A DNA stretch of 15,831 bases from positions 1 to 15,831 of the forward strand of contig JAEETM010000076.1 in NCBI GenBank assembly GCA_016290335.1, given 5' to 3'. The position numbers and the translations under genes are program-made. The notes beneath the pieces are model-generated. The model saw only the letters and a program-made list of their open reading frames with translations. It made no database searches and was not told the DNA's origin. The stretch is from Treponema sp. Lineage in GTDB: Bacteria; Spirochaetota; Spirochaetia; Treponematales; Treponemataceae. This document shows positions 7,028-14,195 of this stretch, in pieces; the stretch's first letter is position 1; each line of letters starts with the position of its first letter.

Positions 7028-7442
7028 AAACAGGGAAAAGAATCTGTCTGATCAGAACCGGTTTTCTGTTTTGTTTCTCACTGACGTTCTGTAACCTTCT
7101 TCAATCTTAAAGATGTCAGGATTTCTTCATCCGAGTTTTCTTTAACTCAATTTTACTGTTTCAACACCAATATTAAGAGTTCCTGCTGGAATCAGAATGG
7201 ATGAGTACAAACTAAAACGAACAGCGAACCAGGATCTAACCCCGGATCTGAGCCAAAGATGGAGAGGACCGAAAATCTTCAAACAATGCGGAGTCTGTAC
7301 ACAAATTTTGGTATTTAACGTTTAAAACAGTCACGAATCAGTCACATATGCATGTTTTGTCTTTCCCGAAAACTCATGGTTTTAGTGGTACTGTCCCTGT
7401 AAAAAAAGTATAATAAGGGAACAGTTTTTAAACGGAACATAA
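7028..7442. other. Intergenic region before the Fic toxin-antitoxin pair
   Basis: AAAACAG at 7027-7033 and CTGTTTT at 7066-7072 form a weak, long-looped hairpin followed by T-rich sequence and might end transporter transcription. A 42-codon ORF at 7197-7325 (MDEYKLKRTANQDL onward) has only a poor ribosome site and no recognisable motif. The last 60 bases hold the antitoxin promoter, listed separately. TACAAACTAAAAC occurs here (from about 7206) and also upstream near 4168; this may be chance. Confidence 0.35.
7386..7424 (+). promoter_or_regulatory. Antitoxin-toxin promoter with candidate operator
   Basis: TATAAT at 7409-7414 is a perfect -10 hexamer, 29 bases before the antitoxin start. The -35 position (7386-7391, TGGTAC) is poor at 17-bp spacing. 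An inverted repeat CTGTCCCT (7391-7398) and AGGGAACAG (7416-7424, one extra base) brackets the -10, as expected for an operator bound by the antitoxin's own ribbon-helix-helix domain. Weak -35 plus operator fits autoregulation, but binding is inferred. Confidence 0.5.
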
Positions 7443-7781
7443 ATGGCAAACAAATCTTCATCTTCAGTAGAAATTCAGCTGAAAATTAGCAGAAATCTGA
7501 AAACCAATGCAGAAAGTATTCTGGAAGATCTGGGAATGGATCTCGGCACATACCTGACAATGTCTCTGTCCAAACTTGTGGAGGAAAAAAAGGTTCCGTT
7601 TAAGATCGGGTTTTACAAGGTGCCGGACTATACTCCACAGGAAGCTTTCAATGAAGTCAGAGCTTCGATGTCCATGGAGGGTTTTATTCTCGACAATGAA
7701 GATATGAAAATCCTTAATGACTACTCAAAGGGTGAGCTCACCGGCGACGAAATCAGAAACAGAATAATAAATTCACTGTAA
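7443..7781 (+). CDS. Antitoxin: RelB/DinJ-like N-terminus joined to VbhA-like Fic inhibitor
   Basis: The product is 112 residues. Residues 8-53 (VEIQLKISRNLKTNAESILE, then LGMDLGTYLTMSLSKLV and VPF) have the RelB/DinJ pattern of a ribbon-helix-helix DNA-binding domain. Residues 66-112 carry AFNEVRASMSMEG, then ILNDYSKGELTGDEI, the pattern of VbhA-type antitoxins. S75-M-S-M-E79-G80 fits the inhibitory motif (S/T)xxxE(G/N), whose Glu blocks ATP gamma-phosphate binding in the Fic partner. The next gene, three bases downstream, encodes that Fic protein. One polypeptide would therefore both repress the operon through the N-terminus and neutralise the toxin through the C-terminus. The start is ATG 7443, with ACGGAAC about seven bases upstream. 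The domain assignments are by eye but mutually consistent with the neighbour. Confidence 0.8.
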   Translation: MANKSSSSVEIQLKISRNLKTNAESILEDLGMDLGTYLTMSLSKLVEEKKVPFKIGFYKVPDYTPQEAFNEVRASMSMEGFILDNEDMKILNDYSKGELTGDEIRNRIINSL

Positions 7782-7784
7782 CTC

Positions 7785-8372
7785 ATGTATGACAAGACCT
7801 ACTGTTATCCTGATACAGACATTCTAATCAACAATCTTAATATAACAGACGAGGATAAACTTGCGGAAGTTGAACGCAAGTTTACCATGCTTCGCATCTA
7901 CGAACTTCTTCACAATCCAATAATCGGCAGTTTCGATCTTAACCATCTGTGCCGTATTCACCAGTATATTTTTCAGGATCTCTACAGCTGGGCGGGAGAA
8001 CTCAGGACAGTTGATATTGCCAAGGGTTATTATTTCTGTCACTGCGACTACATTGCCAGCAACGCAAAGAAGCTTTTTTCCGATCTGAAAAGTGAAAATT
8101 ATCTCAGGGGGCTTTCTGCAGATCGTTTCATTACGCGTATTTCATTCTACTTTTCAGAAATTAATGCGCTCCACCCCTTCAGAGAGGGTAACGGAAGAGC
8201 ACAGCGGGAATTTATAAGATCACTGGCACTCTGGAACGGATATCAGATCAAATTTTCACTTGTACCAGCGGATGAAATGCTTAAGGCAAGCATAGATTCT
8301 TTTGCATGCGACTACCGCAGAACCGAGGAAATGTTCAGAAAGTGCATTACCAGCATGTCTCCATCCATCTGA
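7785..8372 (+). CDS. Fic-family toxin (probable AMP-transferase)
   Basis: The product is 195 residues, the usual size for short class I Fic toxins. The core motif HPFREGNGRAQR occupies 130-141 and is complete: H130 as the catalytic base, the Glu of the [D/E]GNGR loop for magnesium, and both arginines. Upstream are the flap and substrate-facing segments IHQYIFQDLYSWAGELRTVDI (two parts, 59-78) and NAKKLF (93-98), typical of VbhT/Doc-like Fic proteins. Known family members transfer AMP from ATP to target proteins such as DNA gyrase and topoisomerase IV; the target here is unknown. There is no inhibitory helix in the protein itself, as expected when the antitoxin supplies it. The start lies three bases after the antitoxin stop with no ribosome site of its own, so translation is probably coupled. 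It appears intact. Confidence 0.9.
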   Translation: MYDKTYCYPDTDILINNLNITDEDKLAEVERKFTMLRIYELLHNPIIGSFDLNHLCRIHQYIFQDLYSWAGELRTVDIAKGYYFCHCDYIASNAKKLFSDLKSENYLRGLSADRFITRISFYFSEINALHPFREGNGRAQREFIRSLALWNGYQIKFSLVPADEMLKASIDSFACDYRRTEEMFRKCITSMSPSI

Positions 8373-8384
8373 AGCTGCAGTTTT

Positions 8385-8510
8385 CTATTTCAGCTTTTTA
8401 ACCAGAACAGTACACTCCTTTTTGCAGAAGCATATTCCGTATATCAAAACAGATTTGATGTCTGTTCTGCTGATGTACAGATCTGCATATTTTTTCCTTA
8501 TTACCTGTGT
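8385..8510 (-). pseudogene. 3' remnant of a second AAA-ATPase-like/PD-(D/E)XK gene
   Basis: The last 41 codons (TQVIRKKYADLYISRTDIKS onward, ending GICFCKKECTV then KKLK and TAG at 8385) match the end of the 12029-13828 protein at 29 of 41 positions, counted by eye, without gaps. The similarity also shows in the DNA. Upstream of codon 41 the match stops abruptly. It ends inside the 14-bp sequence at 8504-8517, which also occurs at 11000-11013. The ORF continues to 8591 but the extra residues match nothing here. No catalytic residues remain, so this is a non-functional scar of a duplicated or rearranged locus. Confidence 0.7.
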
Positions 8511-8517
8511 TCCGCAG
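8504..8517. repeat. 14-bp inverted repeat, left copy
   Basis: CCTGTGTTCCGCAG lies at the breakpoint of the AAA-ATPase remnant. Its exact reverse complement lies at 11000-11013; with one mismatch the match extends to 18 bases. The pair encloses the whole insertion sequence and the terminator. Confidence 0.6.
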
Positions 8518-8602
8518 TAAAACCGATTAATTTTTAAAAAATCATATACCGAACGTTCAGTAACCGCAAGGACTGAGCGTATTTTTTGCATCTCTAAAAA
8601 TT

Positions 8603-10938
8603 ATTAGAAAATTAGTATGCATACATATGCATATGGTGTATACTACAGGTATTACCTTTGGGACGAAGTGGAACTGAGGCAGAAGGGGGATATATGTTTC
8701 TATCTGAGAAAAAGAATTCCAATGGACTTTATTATCTTTACCTCATGGACAGTTCATATAATGCCACTACCAAACGTTCGGTTCTTAGAGTCGTTCAAAA
8801 TTTCGGCAGAGCAGAAGATTTCAAAAAGGACAAACCTGATGAATACGCCAAGCTTGTTGAAAAATATGGCAATAAAAAGGATCGTGCCCAGTCAGATCAG
8901 GAAAAAGTCATCAGACAATTTATAACAGAAGGAGAACAGGCGGCAGATTGTATGGATTTACTGTCCAAAATCAAATATGTGATGCCGCAGAATATAACAA
9001 ATCTGGTTCTCAGAAAGCTCTGGTATCATGATTTACAGATGCCTAAATTTTTTGATTACCTGACCAGGCATGAAGCTCTTGGAATTGAGTACAGCATATC
9101 AGACATCGCTTTTTACTTTTCTATGCTGAAGCTGATGTATCCTTCTTCATATCTTGAGGGTCTGGAGTTGAGTCCCAGATTTCTGGGTGATCCGGTGGCT
9201 GACTATACAAGTGATGATGTATACCGGTGCCTGCATGTACTGGCAGAATACAAGGACAGTATCATGCAACACGTAAACAAAAAAATAGATGTTTTAGTTC
9301 CGAGAGAAAAAACGTTACTTTTCTTTGACTGCACCAACTGCTATTTTGAAACGCCGTACAATGATACCTACTGGAACCGTAAAAAAGCATATCGGATTTT
9401 GCGCAGGAAGTTAAGAAAGGAAAATAAAAAATTCAAAGAACTGCCTGACAAGGAACTTAACCGGATAATTGATGATACACCTGCATACACAGCAATGCTT
9501 GAGCAGATTATTGACTCCCTGGGTGATCCTTTGCGAATGCATGGACCGAGCAAGGAACGGCGATTTGATTTACCACTTGTATCAATAGCACTGGTTGTTG
9601 ATGAACATGCTATACCTATAGATTTTATGGTATTTCCGGGGAATCAGGCTGAGACGTCAACTTTGATAGAAATCGTGCGGGACGTCAAAGTTAAGCACGA
9701 TATCCGCAATGCAGTTCTGGTAGCAGACGGAGCTCTGAATGGCACAAAAAATCTAAGCAAACTGCTGGAAGAAGGATTGGGATTTTCTGTAGCAAAGTCG
9801 GCACTGACATTCAGCGACAAACTGAGGGAATCTGAACTTGATCTCGATACTTTTGAAATCATGAATGATGAAGCAGGAAATCCGACCTCAATGCGATACA
9901 AAATCGTAGATTATCACAATGTCAAATACGACATGAACGGGAAGGATAAAAACGGCAAAAGTACTAAATATACGATTGACTGCAAGATGATGATCACCTT
10001 CAGTGAGGACAGACAAAAAAGAGATTTAGCCATAATTGAAGACAATGTGAGATTAGCTGAAGCTGCTGTTGAAAAGCATGAACAAATGCAGGTTTCTACA
10101 AACGGCTGGAAGCAATACGTGCGAATAGGTGATCCAAGTCAGTTGAATGAGCCGGATACAACTACTGAAAAAAAAGCTGATAATGCTGAAAATGAACAGC
10201 AAAAGGATAATGGTCCTGATACATCGTCAGAAAAAAGCAGTGACAGCGTTCAGAACAGCGAAAAAGAAAAGAAAAAGAAAGAATTAAAGAAACAGATTGC
10301 TCTGTCACTCAATGAAGATGCTATCAGCAAACGTAAACAATGTGCCGGTTTTGCCGGTATTCTCTATCATGAACCACCTGACAGCACTGATGAATTTACC
10401 CCAGCTTATGTCAGTTCTCTTTATCATCAACTGGTGCAGATTGAAGAATGTTTCAGAATTATGAAAAACGATTTTGAGATTAGACCAGTTTATGTTCGTG
10501 AAGACCAGAGTATCAATGGTCATGTTCTTATCTGTGTGCTGGCACTGATTATGATCAGGCTGATCCAAAGAAAATTCATGGAGGAAGGATACAGCGTCAC
10601 AGCCCAGCAATTACAAAAAATACTCTTGGATCTAAAACTGATGACGTTATCATCTGACGGGAAAAACTGCCTTTTTCTAAAATCTCTGGAAGTCGAAAAG
10701 CGAAATTGTCTGAGAACAGAAAAGGAGAGCAAAGATTTGTCAGAAAAAGAAATCGGTGAAAAAATGATGAAGATAATGAATTGCGAAATGGAGCATTCTA
10801 TAAACACGCTGGAGCAAATCCGCAAGTGTTTTCATTTGAAAAGTTTGAAATGTTCAGAATATCAGAGCGAACTAATGAACAAATACTACTGCAATGCATC
10901 AACCTAATATGCACCAATATGCATACTAATTTTCTAAT
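8603..10938 (+). mobile_element. IS1634-like insertion sequence, complete
   Basis: Bases 8603-8623 and 10918-10938 are perfect 21-bp terminal inverted repeats, beginning ATTAGAAAATTAGTATGC at each end. Extra ATGCATA-type repeats lie just inside: 8617-8623 and 8627-8633 on the left, and TATGCA motifs at 10908-10913 and from 10918 on the right. These could be transposase binding sites. One intact transposase gene fills the element (8694-10907). It is inserted between the AAA-ATPase remnant and the bidirectional terminator. Both ends and the transposase are intact, so insertion may be recent. Confidence 0.85.
8694..10907 (+). CDS. IS1634-family DDE transposase with charged insert
   Basis: The start is ATG 8694, with AAGGGGGA (8683-8690) just upstream; a TTG at 8658 adds 12 residues and lacks this support. 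The protein has 737 residues, longer than typical IS1634 transposases. The start MFLSEKKNSNGLYYLYLMDS matches the family opening. Catalytic residues fit DDE: D212 in LLFFDCTNCYF, D345 in VLVADGALNG, and E584 in YHQLVQIEECFRIMK. The last fits the IS4-superfamily Y-(2)-R-(3)-E-(6)-K signature, with Leu in place of Arg. Between the second Asp and the Glu, residues about 480-540 form a low-complexity, Glu/Lys/Ser/Asp-rich segment (EPDTTTEKKADNAENEQQK and on to EKEKKKKELKK). This lies in the region where IS4 relatives carry an insertion domain. The protein cuts and joins the element ends. The reading frame is undamaged, so it may be active. Confidence 0.88.
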   Translation: MFLSEKKNSNGLYYLYLMDSSYNATTKRSVLRVVQNFGRAEDFKKDKPDEYAKLVEKYGNKKDRAQSDQEKVIRQFITEGEQAADCMDLLSKIKYVMPQNITNLVLRKLWYHDLQMPKFFDYLTRHEALGIEYSISDIAFYFSMLKLMYPSSYLEGLELSPRFLGDPVADYTSDDVYRCLHVLAEYKDSIMQHVNKKIDVLVPREKTLLFFDCTNCYFETPYNDTYWNRKKAYRILRRKLRKENKKFKELPDKELNRIIDDTPAYTAMLEQIIDSLGDPLRMHGPSKERRFDLPLVSIALVVDEHAIPIDFMVFPGNQAETSTLIEIVRDVKVKHDIRNAVLVADGALNGTKNLSKLLEEGLGFSVAKSALTFSDKLRESELDLDTFEIMNDEAGNPTSMRYKIVDYHNVKYDMNGKDKNGKSTKYTIDCKMMITFSEDRQKRDLAIIEDNVRLAEAAVEKHEQMQVSTNGWKQYVRIGDPSQLNEPDTTTEKKADNAENEQQKDNGPDTSSEKSSDSVQNSEKEKKKKELKKQIALSLNEDAISKRKQCAGFAGILYHEPPDSTDEFTPAYVSSLYHQLVQIEECFRIMKNDFEIRPVYVREDQSINGHVLICVLALIMIRLIQRKFMEEGYSVTAQQLQKILLDLKLMTLSSDGKNCLFLKSLEVEKRNCLRTEKESKDLSEKEIGEKMMKIMNCEMEHSINTLEQIRKCFHLKSLKCSEYQSELMNKYYCNAST

Positions 10939-10940
10939 TT

Positions 10941-10992
10941 AAAAAATGGGCAGAAACCTTTGCTGCATAAGGGTTTCTGCCTTAAATTTTTT
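10941..10992. terminator. Bidirectional Rho-independent terminator
   Basis: GGCAGAAACC (10949-10958) pairs perfectly with GGTTTCTGCC (10972-10981). It is flanked by an A-run at 10941-10946 and a T-run at 10987-10992, so it can stop transcription in both directions. It lies just outside the insertion sequence and 24 bases past the stop of the minus-strand Fic gene, whose operon it probably serves. It also insulates that operon from transposase transcription. Confidence 0.85.
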
Positions 10993-10999
10993 CAATTTG

Positions 11000-11013
11000 C
11001 TGCGGAACACAGG
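11000..11013. repeat. 14-bp inverted repeat, right copy
   Basis: CTGCGGAACACAGG is the exact reverse complement of 8504-8517. It sits between the terminator and the stop codon of the second Fic gene (TAA at 11016-11018). Confidence 0.6.
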
Positions 11014-11015
11014 AG

Positions 11016-12020
11016 TTATTTTTTCAATTTATACTTTTGATTTCTGCTTCTAGGTTTATCAGGAATAGTCATTTCTATAATTCCATGACTTAATGCCGGA
11101 TTCAGGTAATTCTCTCTAAACGTAGGTCTGTGGGATAATCCTAATCGATCCATTATCTCAGAGGCTGACAAAACATCTTCTCCAATAGCATTTTTCAGTT
11201 TTTCAATCAGAGGATCCGATTCCTTCTGACCATCAGAATTTCCAACAACCGTAGTTTGTTGCAGAGTATCCAGAATCACCTGCAATAAAAACTCCACAAA
11301 TGCACTGCTATCAGCATCACTGTCAGACTTACCCAAAGCATTGTAATATTCATTCTGGCGTGTTCTTATCAGTTCCTCAACAGGAAGCCAGAAGAATATC
11401 TCATTCCAGTGTCCTAACAGAAGACTGTGCCATAGTCTGCCCATTCGTCCATTTCCATCAGCGAATGGATGAATGAATTCAAATTCATAATGAAAAATAG
11501 CACTTCTGATTAACGGATGAATTTCAGAGGTTTTATACCACGTGAACAAATCCTGAATCTGTCCGGGAACCATACTTGCAGGTGGGGCCATGTGAACAAG
11601 CGCTTTTCCGTTGAAAACGCCGACGCCACCACTTCTAAACTGACCATTTTCAGGAATTAGTTCGTTCATCATTGCTTTATGAGCTTTCAGCAGATCTGTA
11701 ACAGAATACGGATCTAAGGTGAGCATCATTTCATAAGTAGTATATGCATTTTTAACTTCTTTGATTTCTACCGGATTTCCCAGAATACGTTTACCTTCAA
11801 GAATGGCAGTTACCTGTTCCAAGGACAGTGAATTGTGCTCAATGGCCAACGAGGAATGAATTGTCCTTATGCGATTTTCTTTTCTGAGATGAGGAGTGAG
11901 ATTACCTTTAGACAGAATTTTAATCTGCCCTAACTGTTCACTAATGGCAGCCAGCAAATTTGTTATTTTGTCCGTCATGTGAAACGGAGGAAGATACTTA
12001 CTCACTCTTTTTTTCCTCAT
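11016..12020 (-). CDS. Fic-family protein with N-terminal inhibitory helix and winged helix
   Basis: The product has 334 residues from ATG 12020. I prefer this over ATG 12059, which would overlap the upstream gene by 31 bases. The start lies eight bases after the upstream stop; no strong ribosome site is visible, so coupling is likely. An N-terminal helix carries SSLAIEHNSLSLEQV (56-70). E61 is placed as the inhibitory Glu of class II Fic proteins, although the usual Gly/Asn after it is His. The Fic core HPFADGNGRMGR at 184-195 is complete, with H184. The flap region lies near 124-140 (ENGQFRSGGVGVF). The C-terminal 280-330 segment (SASEIMDRLGLSHRPTFREN and KYKLKK) looks like a winged helix. 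These proteins modify targets with AMP. Operon partnership with the AAA-ATPase/nuclease protein is notable. The Fic gene is downstream, so it may be a regulator or effector arm. Confidence 0.9.
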   Translation of the reverse strand: MRKKRVSKYLPPFHMTDKITNLLAAISEQLGQIKILSKGNLTPHLRKENRIRTIHSSLAIEHNSLSLEQVTAILEGKRILGNPVEIKEVKNAYTTYEMMLTLDPYSVTDLLKAHKAMMNELIPENGQFRSGGVGVFNGKALVHMAPPASMVPGQIQDLFTWYKTSEIHPLIRSAIFHYEFEFIHPFADGNGRMGRLWHSLLLGHWNEIFFWLPVEELIRTRQNEYYNALGKSDSDADSSAFVEFLLQVILDTLQQTTVVGNSDGQKESDPLIEKLKNAIGEDVLSASEIMDRLGLSHRPTFRENYLNPALSHGIIEMTIPDKPRSRNQKYKLKK

Positions 12021-12028
12021 TGGATATT

Positions 12029-13828
12029 TTATTTCAGTTTTTTGCCCACAACGGTACATTCCTTTTTGCAGAAACAGATACCGTATGAATGAACTGCTTT
12101 AATATCGTTTCTTTTGATGTACGGGTCGGCATATTTCCTTTTGATTATCTGCTCGACGGCGTCCTCGGCAATCAAAAACTTGTCTTCATTCTCATCAGAA
12201 GTCTGTTTCAGTTCCAGAATTACAATAACGCCTCTGTTCTTTAAAGACTTTATTATCAAATCAATATAGCCGTTTCCTGACTCAAAATTAGATTTCTGCT
12301 CTTCAATGAGAGATGTGCCGTTGGCCAATAGTCCGTTCATGAAGCCGTGGTAGTAGTTTTCCTTCGGAGCATTGACGGAGAAGTCTCTGATGGATACATA
12401 CTTAGCCAATAGCTCGTTAAGGTTGTCTTCAACAACTCCAGCATCCCCTGTGAATAATCCTTTTATCAGATTACCGGTGCTATTCCTCATAACGTGATCA
12501 TTTTTATAGAAATCCATGATTTTGGATTTAAAGCAATCCTTAATTTCCTCATTCGGGATATACAATCTGTACTCATTTTTATTAGAAGATCTGTACTGAA
12601 AATCAAATGTAAGGTAGCCGGTATAAAGTAGCAGAGTCCAGAAATCATTTATGTCATGGTTCTCTAAATCTCCGTAGCACAGCGCAGCTCTCACTTCTGC
12701 GATAATGAATTCACCATCCAGAAGGTTTTGCATCTTATCAACGTCATCCGGCTCTATGAACCCCATAAATTCTTCGATAACGTCGTTACCGCTGGTGTTT
12801 ATCCAGTAGTTGCGAGCCTGAATGAGATTTCTGTCTTGACTCAGTTTTCTGTAGTTATCATTACAGAAGTTCATTACATCCCATGGGCAGTACATATGAG
12901 TTGTTCCAAAATGATACCCGTCGTAATTGCTTCTTACCTCTTCGTAATAGCCTGAAAGTCCGTAGTATGCGAGAACTTCCTGTGTTTCTTCTTTTGTGAA
13001 GCCTATTCCGGTTGATATATCAGCATCTCCGGAATCAAGAACCGAGCAGACCATAAGATTATTCAGTCCGGTAAAAATACTCTCCTTGGCGGCTCTTAAA
13101 CATCCAGTGAGTACAGCTCTACCGAGATACGAATTTGTTTTTAAAGTATCGTTATAAAAAGGACCGATAAGATTTATCATTTCGTCGTAATAGCCATGAT
13201 GAGCTGCTTTTGCAATAGGAACATCATATTCGTCAATCAGCAGTACAGGTTTTATCTTATGATGCGCTTCGAGAAGACTGGAAAGTGTCTGAAGAGAGCC
13301 GGTCAGAAAAGATTTATCGGTTCTATCTGCAAGCTTTTCGTAATTAATCAAATTGGCATACTGTTCCTTCTGTTTATCGGATAATTCCTTACTGGTAGCA
13401 AGATACTCAAACTGCAGTGCCAATTTGTATATCAGAGTAGCAAACTGATTATATGCATCATTAAAATTCTGATGAACAATGGTTTTAAACGACACAAATA
13501 TTACCGGGAATTTTCCCATGTATTTAGCGCAAAACTCTTTATCATCAAAGATTTCAGTTCCTGCAAACCATTTTTCCTGCTGGGAGACATCTCCGGGCTT
13601 TTCAGGATCAAGAGCCAGAAAATCATAGAAGGTGGACATGGTGAGTGTTTTACCAAAACGTCTTGGCCTGGTTATGAGCATGACCTTTGAGGTATTTTCT
13701 TCAAAAATTGTTTTTATGAATTTGGTTTTGTCAACATAGTAACTGTTGCTCTCAATTAATTCGTGGAACAATTCCGCCCCAATACCTATAGACTTCAACA
13801 TCCTGTTTCCCCGAGTCTGACTATTCAC
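12029..13828 (-). CDS. AAA-ATPase-like / PD-(D/E)XK nuclease family protein
   Basis: The 599-residue protein has the layout of the AAA-ATPase-like plus DUF1703 family. The start IGIGAELFHELIESNSYYVD is family-typical. ITRPRRFGKTLTMS (52-65) is the Walker A-like loop and VLLIDEYDVPI (195-205) the Walker B motif. TGCLRAAKESIFTGLNNL (241-258) is the sensor region, and NYDGYHFG (301-308) is also characteristic. The C-terminus has a PD-(D/E)XK motif set: D523 in GYIDLII and E539-L-K541 in VILELK. Full length and intact motifs suggest an active protein. The family is common and often multicopy in gut anaerobes, and its role is unsettled; defence and mobile-element functions have been suggested. The start is ATG 13828; ATG 13801 would trim nine residues and also fits. 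A strong promoter lies upstream and the Fic gene follows directly. Confidence 0.88.
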   Translation of the reverse strand: MNSQTRGNRMLKSIGIGAELFHELIESNSYYVDKTKFIKTIFEENTSKVMLITRPRRFGKTLTMSTFYDFLALDPEKPGDVSQQEKWFAGTEIFDDKEFCAKYMGKFPVIFVSFKTIVHQNFNDAYNQFATLIYKLALQFEYLATSKELSDKQKEQYANLINYEKLADRTDKSFLTGSLQTLSSLLEAHHKIKPVLLIDEYDVPIAKAAHHGYYDEMINLIGPFYNDTLKTNSYLGRAVLTGCLRAAKESIFTGLNNLMVCSVLDSGDADISTGIGFTKEETQEVLAYYGLSGYYEEVRSNYDGYHFGTTHMYCPWDVMNFCNDNYRKLSQDRNLIQARNYWINTSGNDVIEEFMGFIEPDDVDKMQNLLDGEFIIAEVRAALCYGDLENHDINDFWTLLLYTGYLTFDFQYRSSNKNEYRLYIPNEEIKDCFKSKIMDFYKNDHVMRNSTGNLIKGLFTGDAGVVEDNLNELLAKYVSIRDFSVNAPKENYYHGFMNGLLANGTSLIEEQKSNFESGNGYIDLIIKSLKNRGVIVILELKQTSDENEDKFLIAEDAVEQIIKRKYADPYIKRNDIKAVHSYGICFCKKECTVVGKKLK

Positions 13829-13899
13829 ATGTGAAAAAGGCCTTTCACTGGTCCGCTATTCATAAAATGATTGAAGCGCAGAAAGGCGCTATCACCGTT

Positions 13900-13927
13900 A
13901 TTATCCCACACCAGATTCAATCGTCAA
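13900..13927 (-). promoter_or_regulatory. Sigma70-type promoter of the ATPase-Fic operon
   Basis: On the minus strand TTGACG (13922-13927) and GATAAT (13900-13905) are separated by 16 bases; each matches five of six consensus positions. The start codon of the first gene is about 70 bases downstream. An inverted repeat (AGCGC/GCGCT) in the leader may be an operator or a structure affecting translation. Confidence 0.6.
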
Positions 13928-13967
13928 CTGTCAATATCTTACTTTTTGATAAGAATAAAAGCATAAA

Positions 13968-13976
13968 TTATCCACA
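13968..13976. promoter_or_regulatory. Perfect DnaA box
   Basis: TTATCCACA is the exact consensus DnaA-binding site. It lies in AT-rich sequence upstream of a phage-type replication gene, which makes an origin role plausible. Only one perfect copy is visible, so it could also be chance or a regulatory site. Confidence 0.35.
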
Positions 13977-14195
13977 AACGATCAAAAAATATTGATGTTC
14001 TACTTTGCTGGTAACTTAGTTGAGCTACCGGGTTAACTTTTCTTCCAATCACTCAGTCTTCTATATTTGCTCACTTCTTAACCTTTCAACAAATTTTCTG
14101 AAAATAAATCCGCTCAAAACGCCCGCTCATGTCCAGTAGTAAGTGAAGGCCTATAAAAGTCTTCGTGTTTCTTAACCTATTTTCAGGAGTTTTTT

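Larger units (their letters stand above)
8595..10945. repeat. Candidate 6-bp target duplication of the insertion sequence
   Basis: TAAAAA occurs at 8595-8600 and at 10940-10945, close to the two element ends. It is separated from the perfect inverted repeats by two bases on the left and one on the right. IS1634 relatives usually make short duplications of about this length. The sequence is AT-rich, so chance is possible. Confidence 0.3.
13829..14195. other. Divergent intergenic region between Fic/ATPase operon and replication module
   Basis: This region holds the minus-strand promoter at 13900-13927 and a small hairpin AGCGC(13875-13879)/GCGCT(13886-13890) in the leader of the operon. A palindrome AAAGGCCTTT lies about ten bases from the ATPase start. 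The DnaA box at 13968-13976 is followed by AT-rich sequence. TATAAA near 14151 may be a -10 for the plus-strand replication genes, but its -35 is unclear. The GC-richer sequence begins at about the first replication gene. Confidence 0.5.

Noticed and set aside
7197..7325. 42-codon ORF starting MDEYKLKRTANQDL
   Set aside because: The ribosome site is poor and nothing supports conservation, so I mention it only in the intergenic entry.
14007..14038. Sequence resembling the D-arm of a tRNA on the minus strand (GGTAGCTCAACT)
   Set aside because: No acceptor stem, anticodon arm or T-arm can be folded around it, so it is not a tRNA gene. I also see no convincing attachment site.
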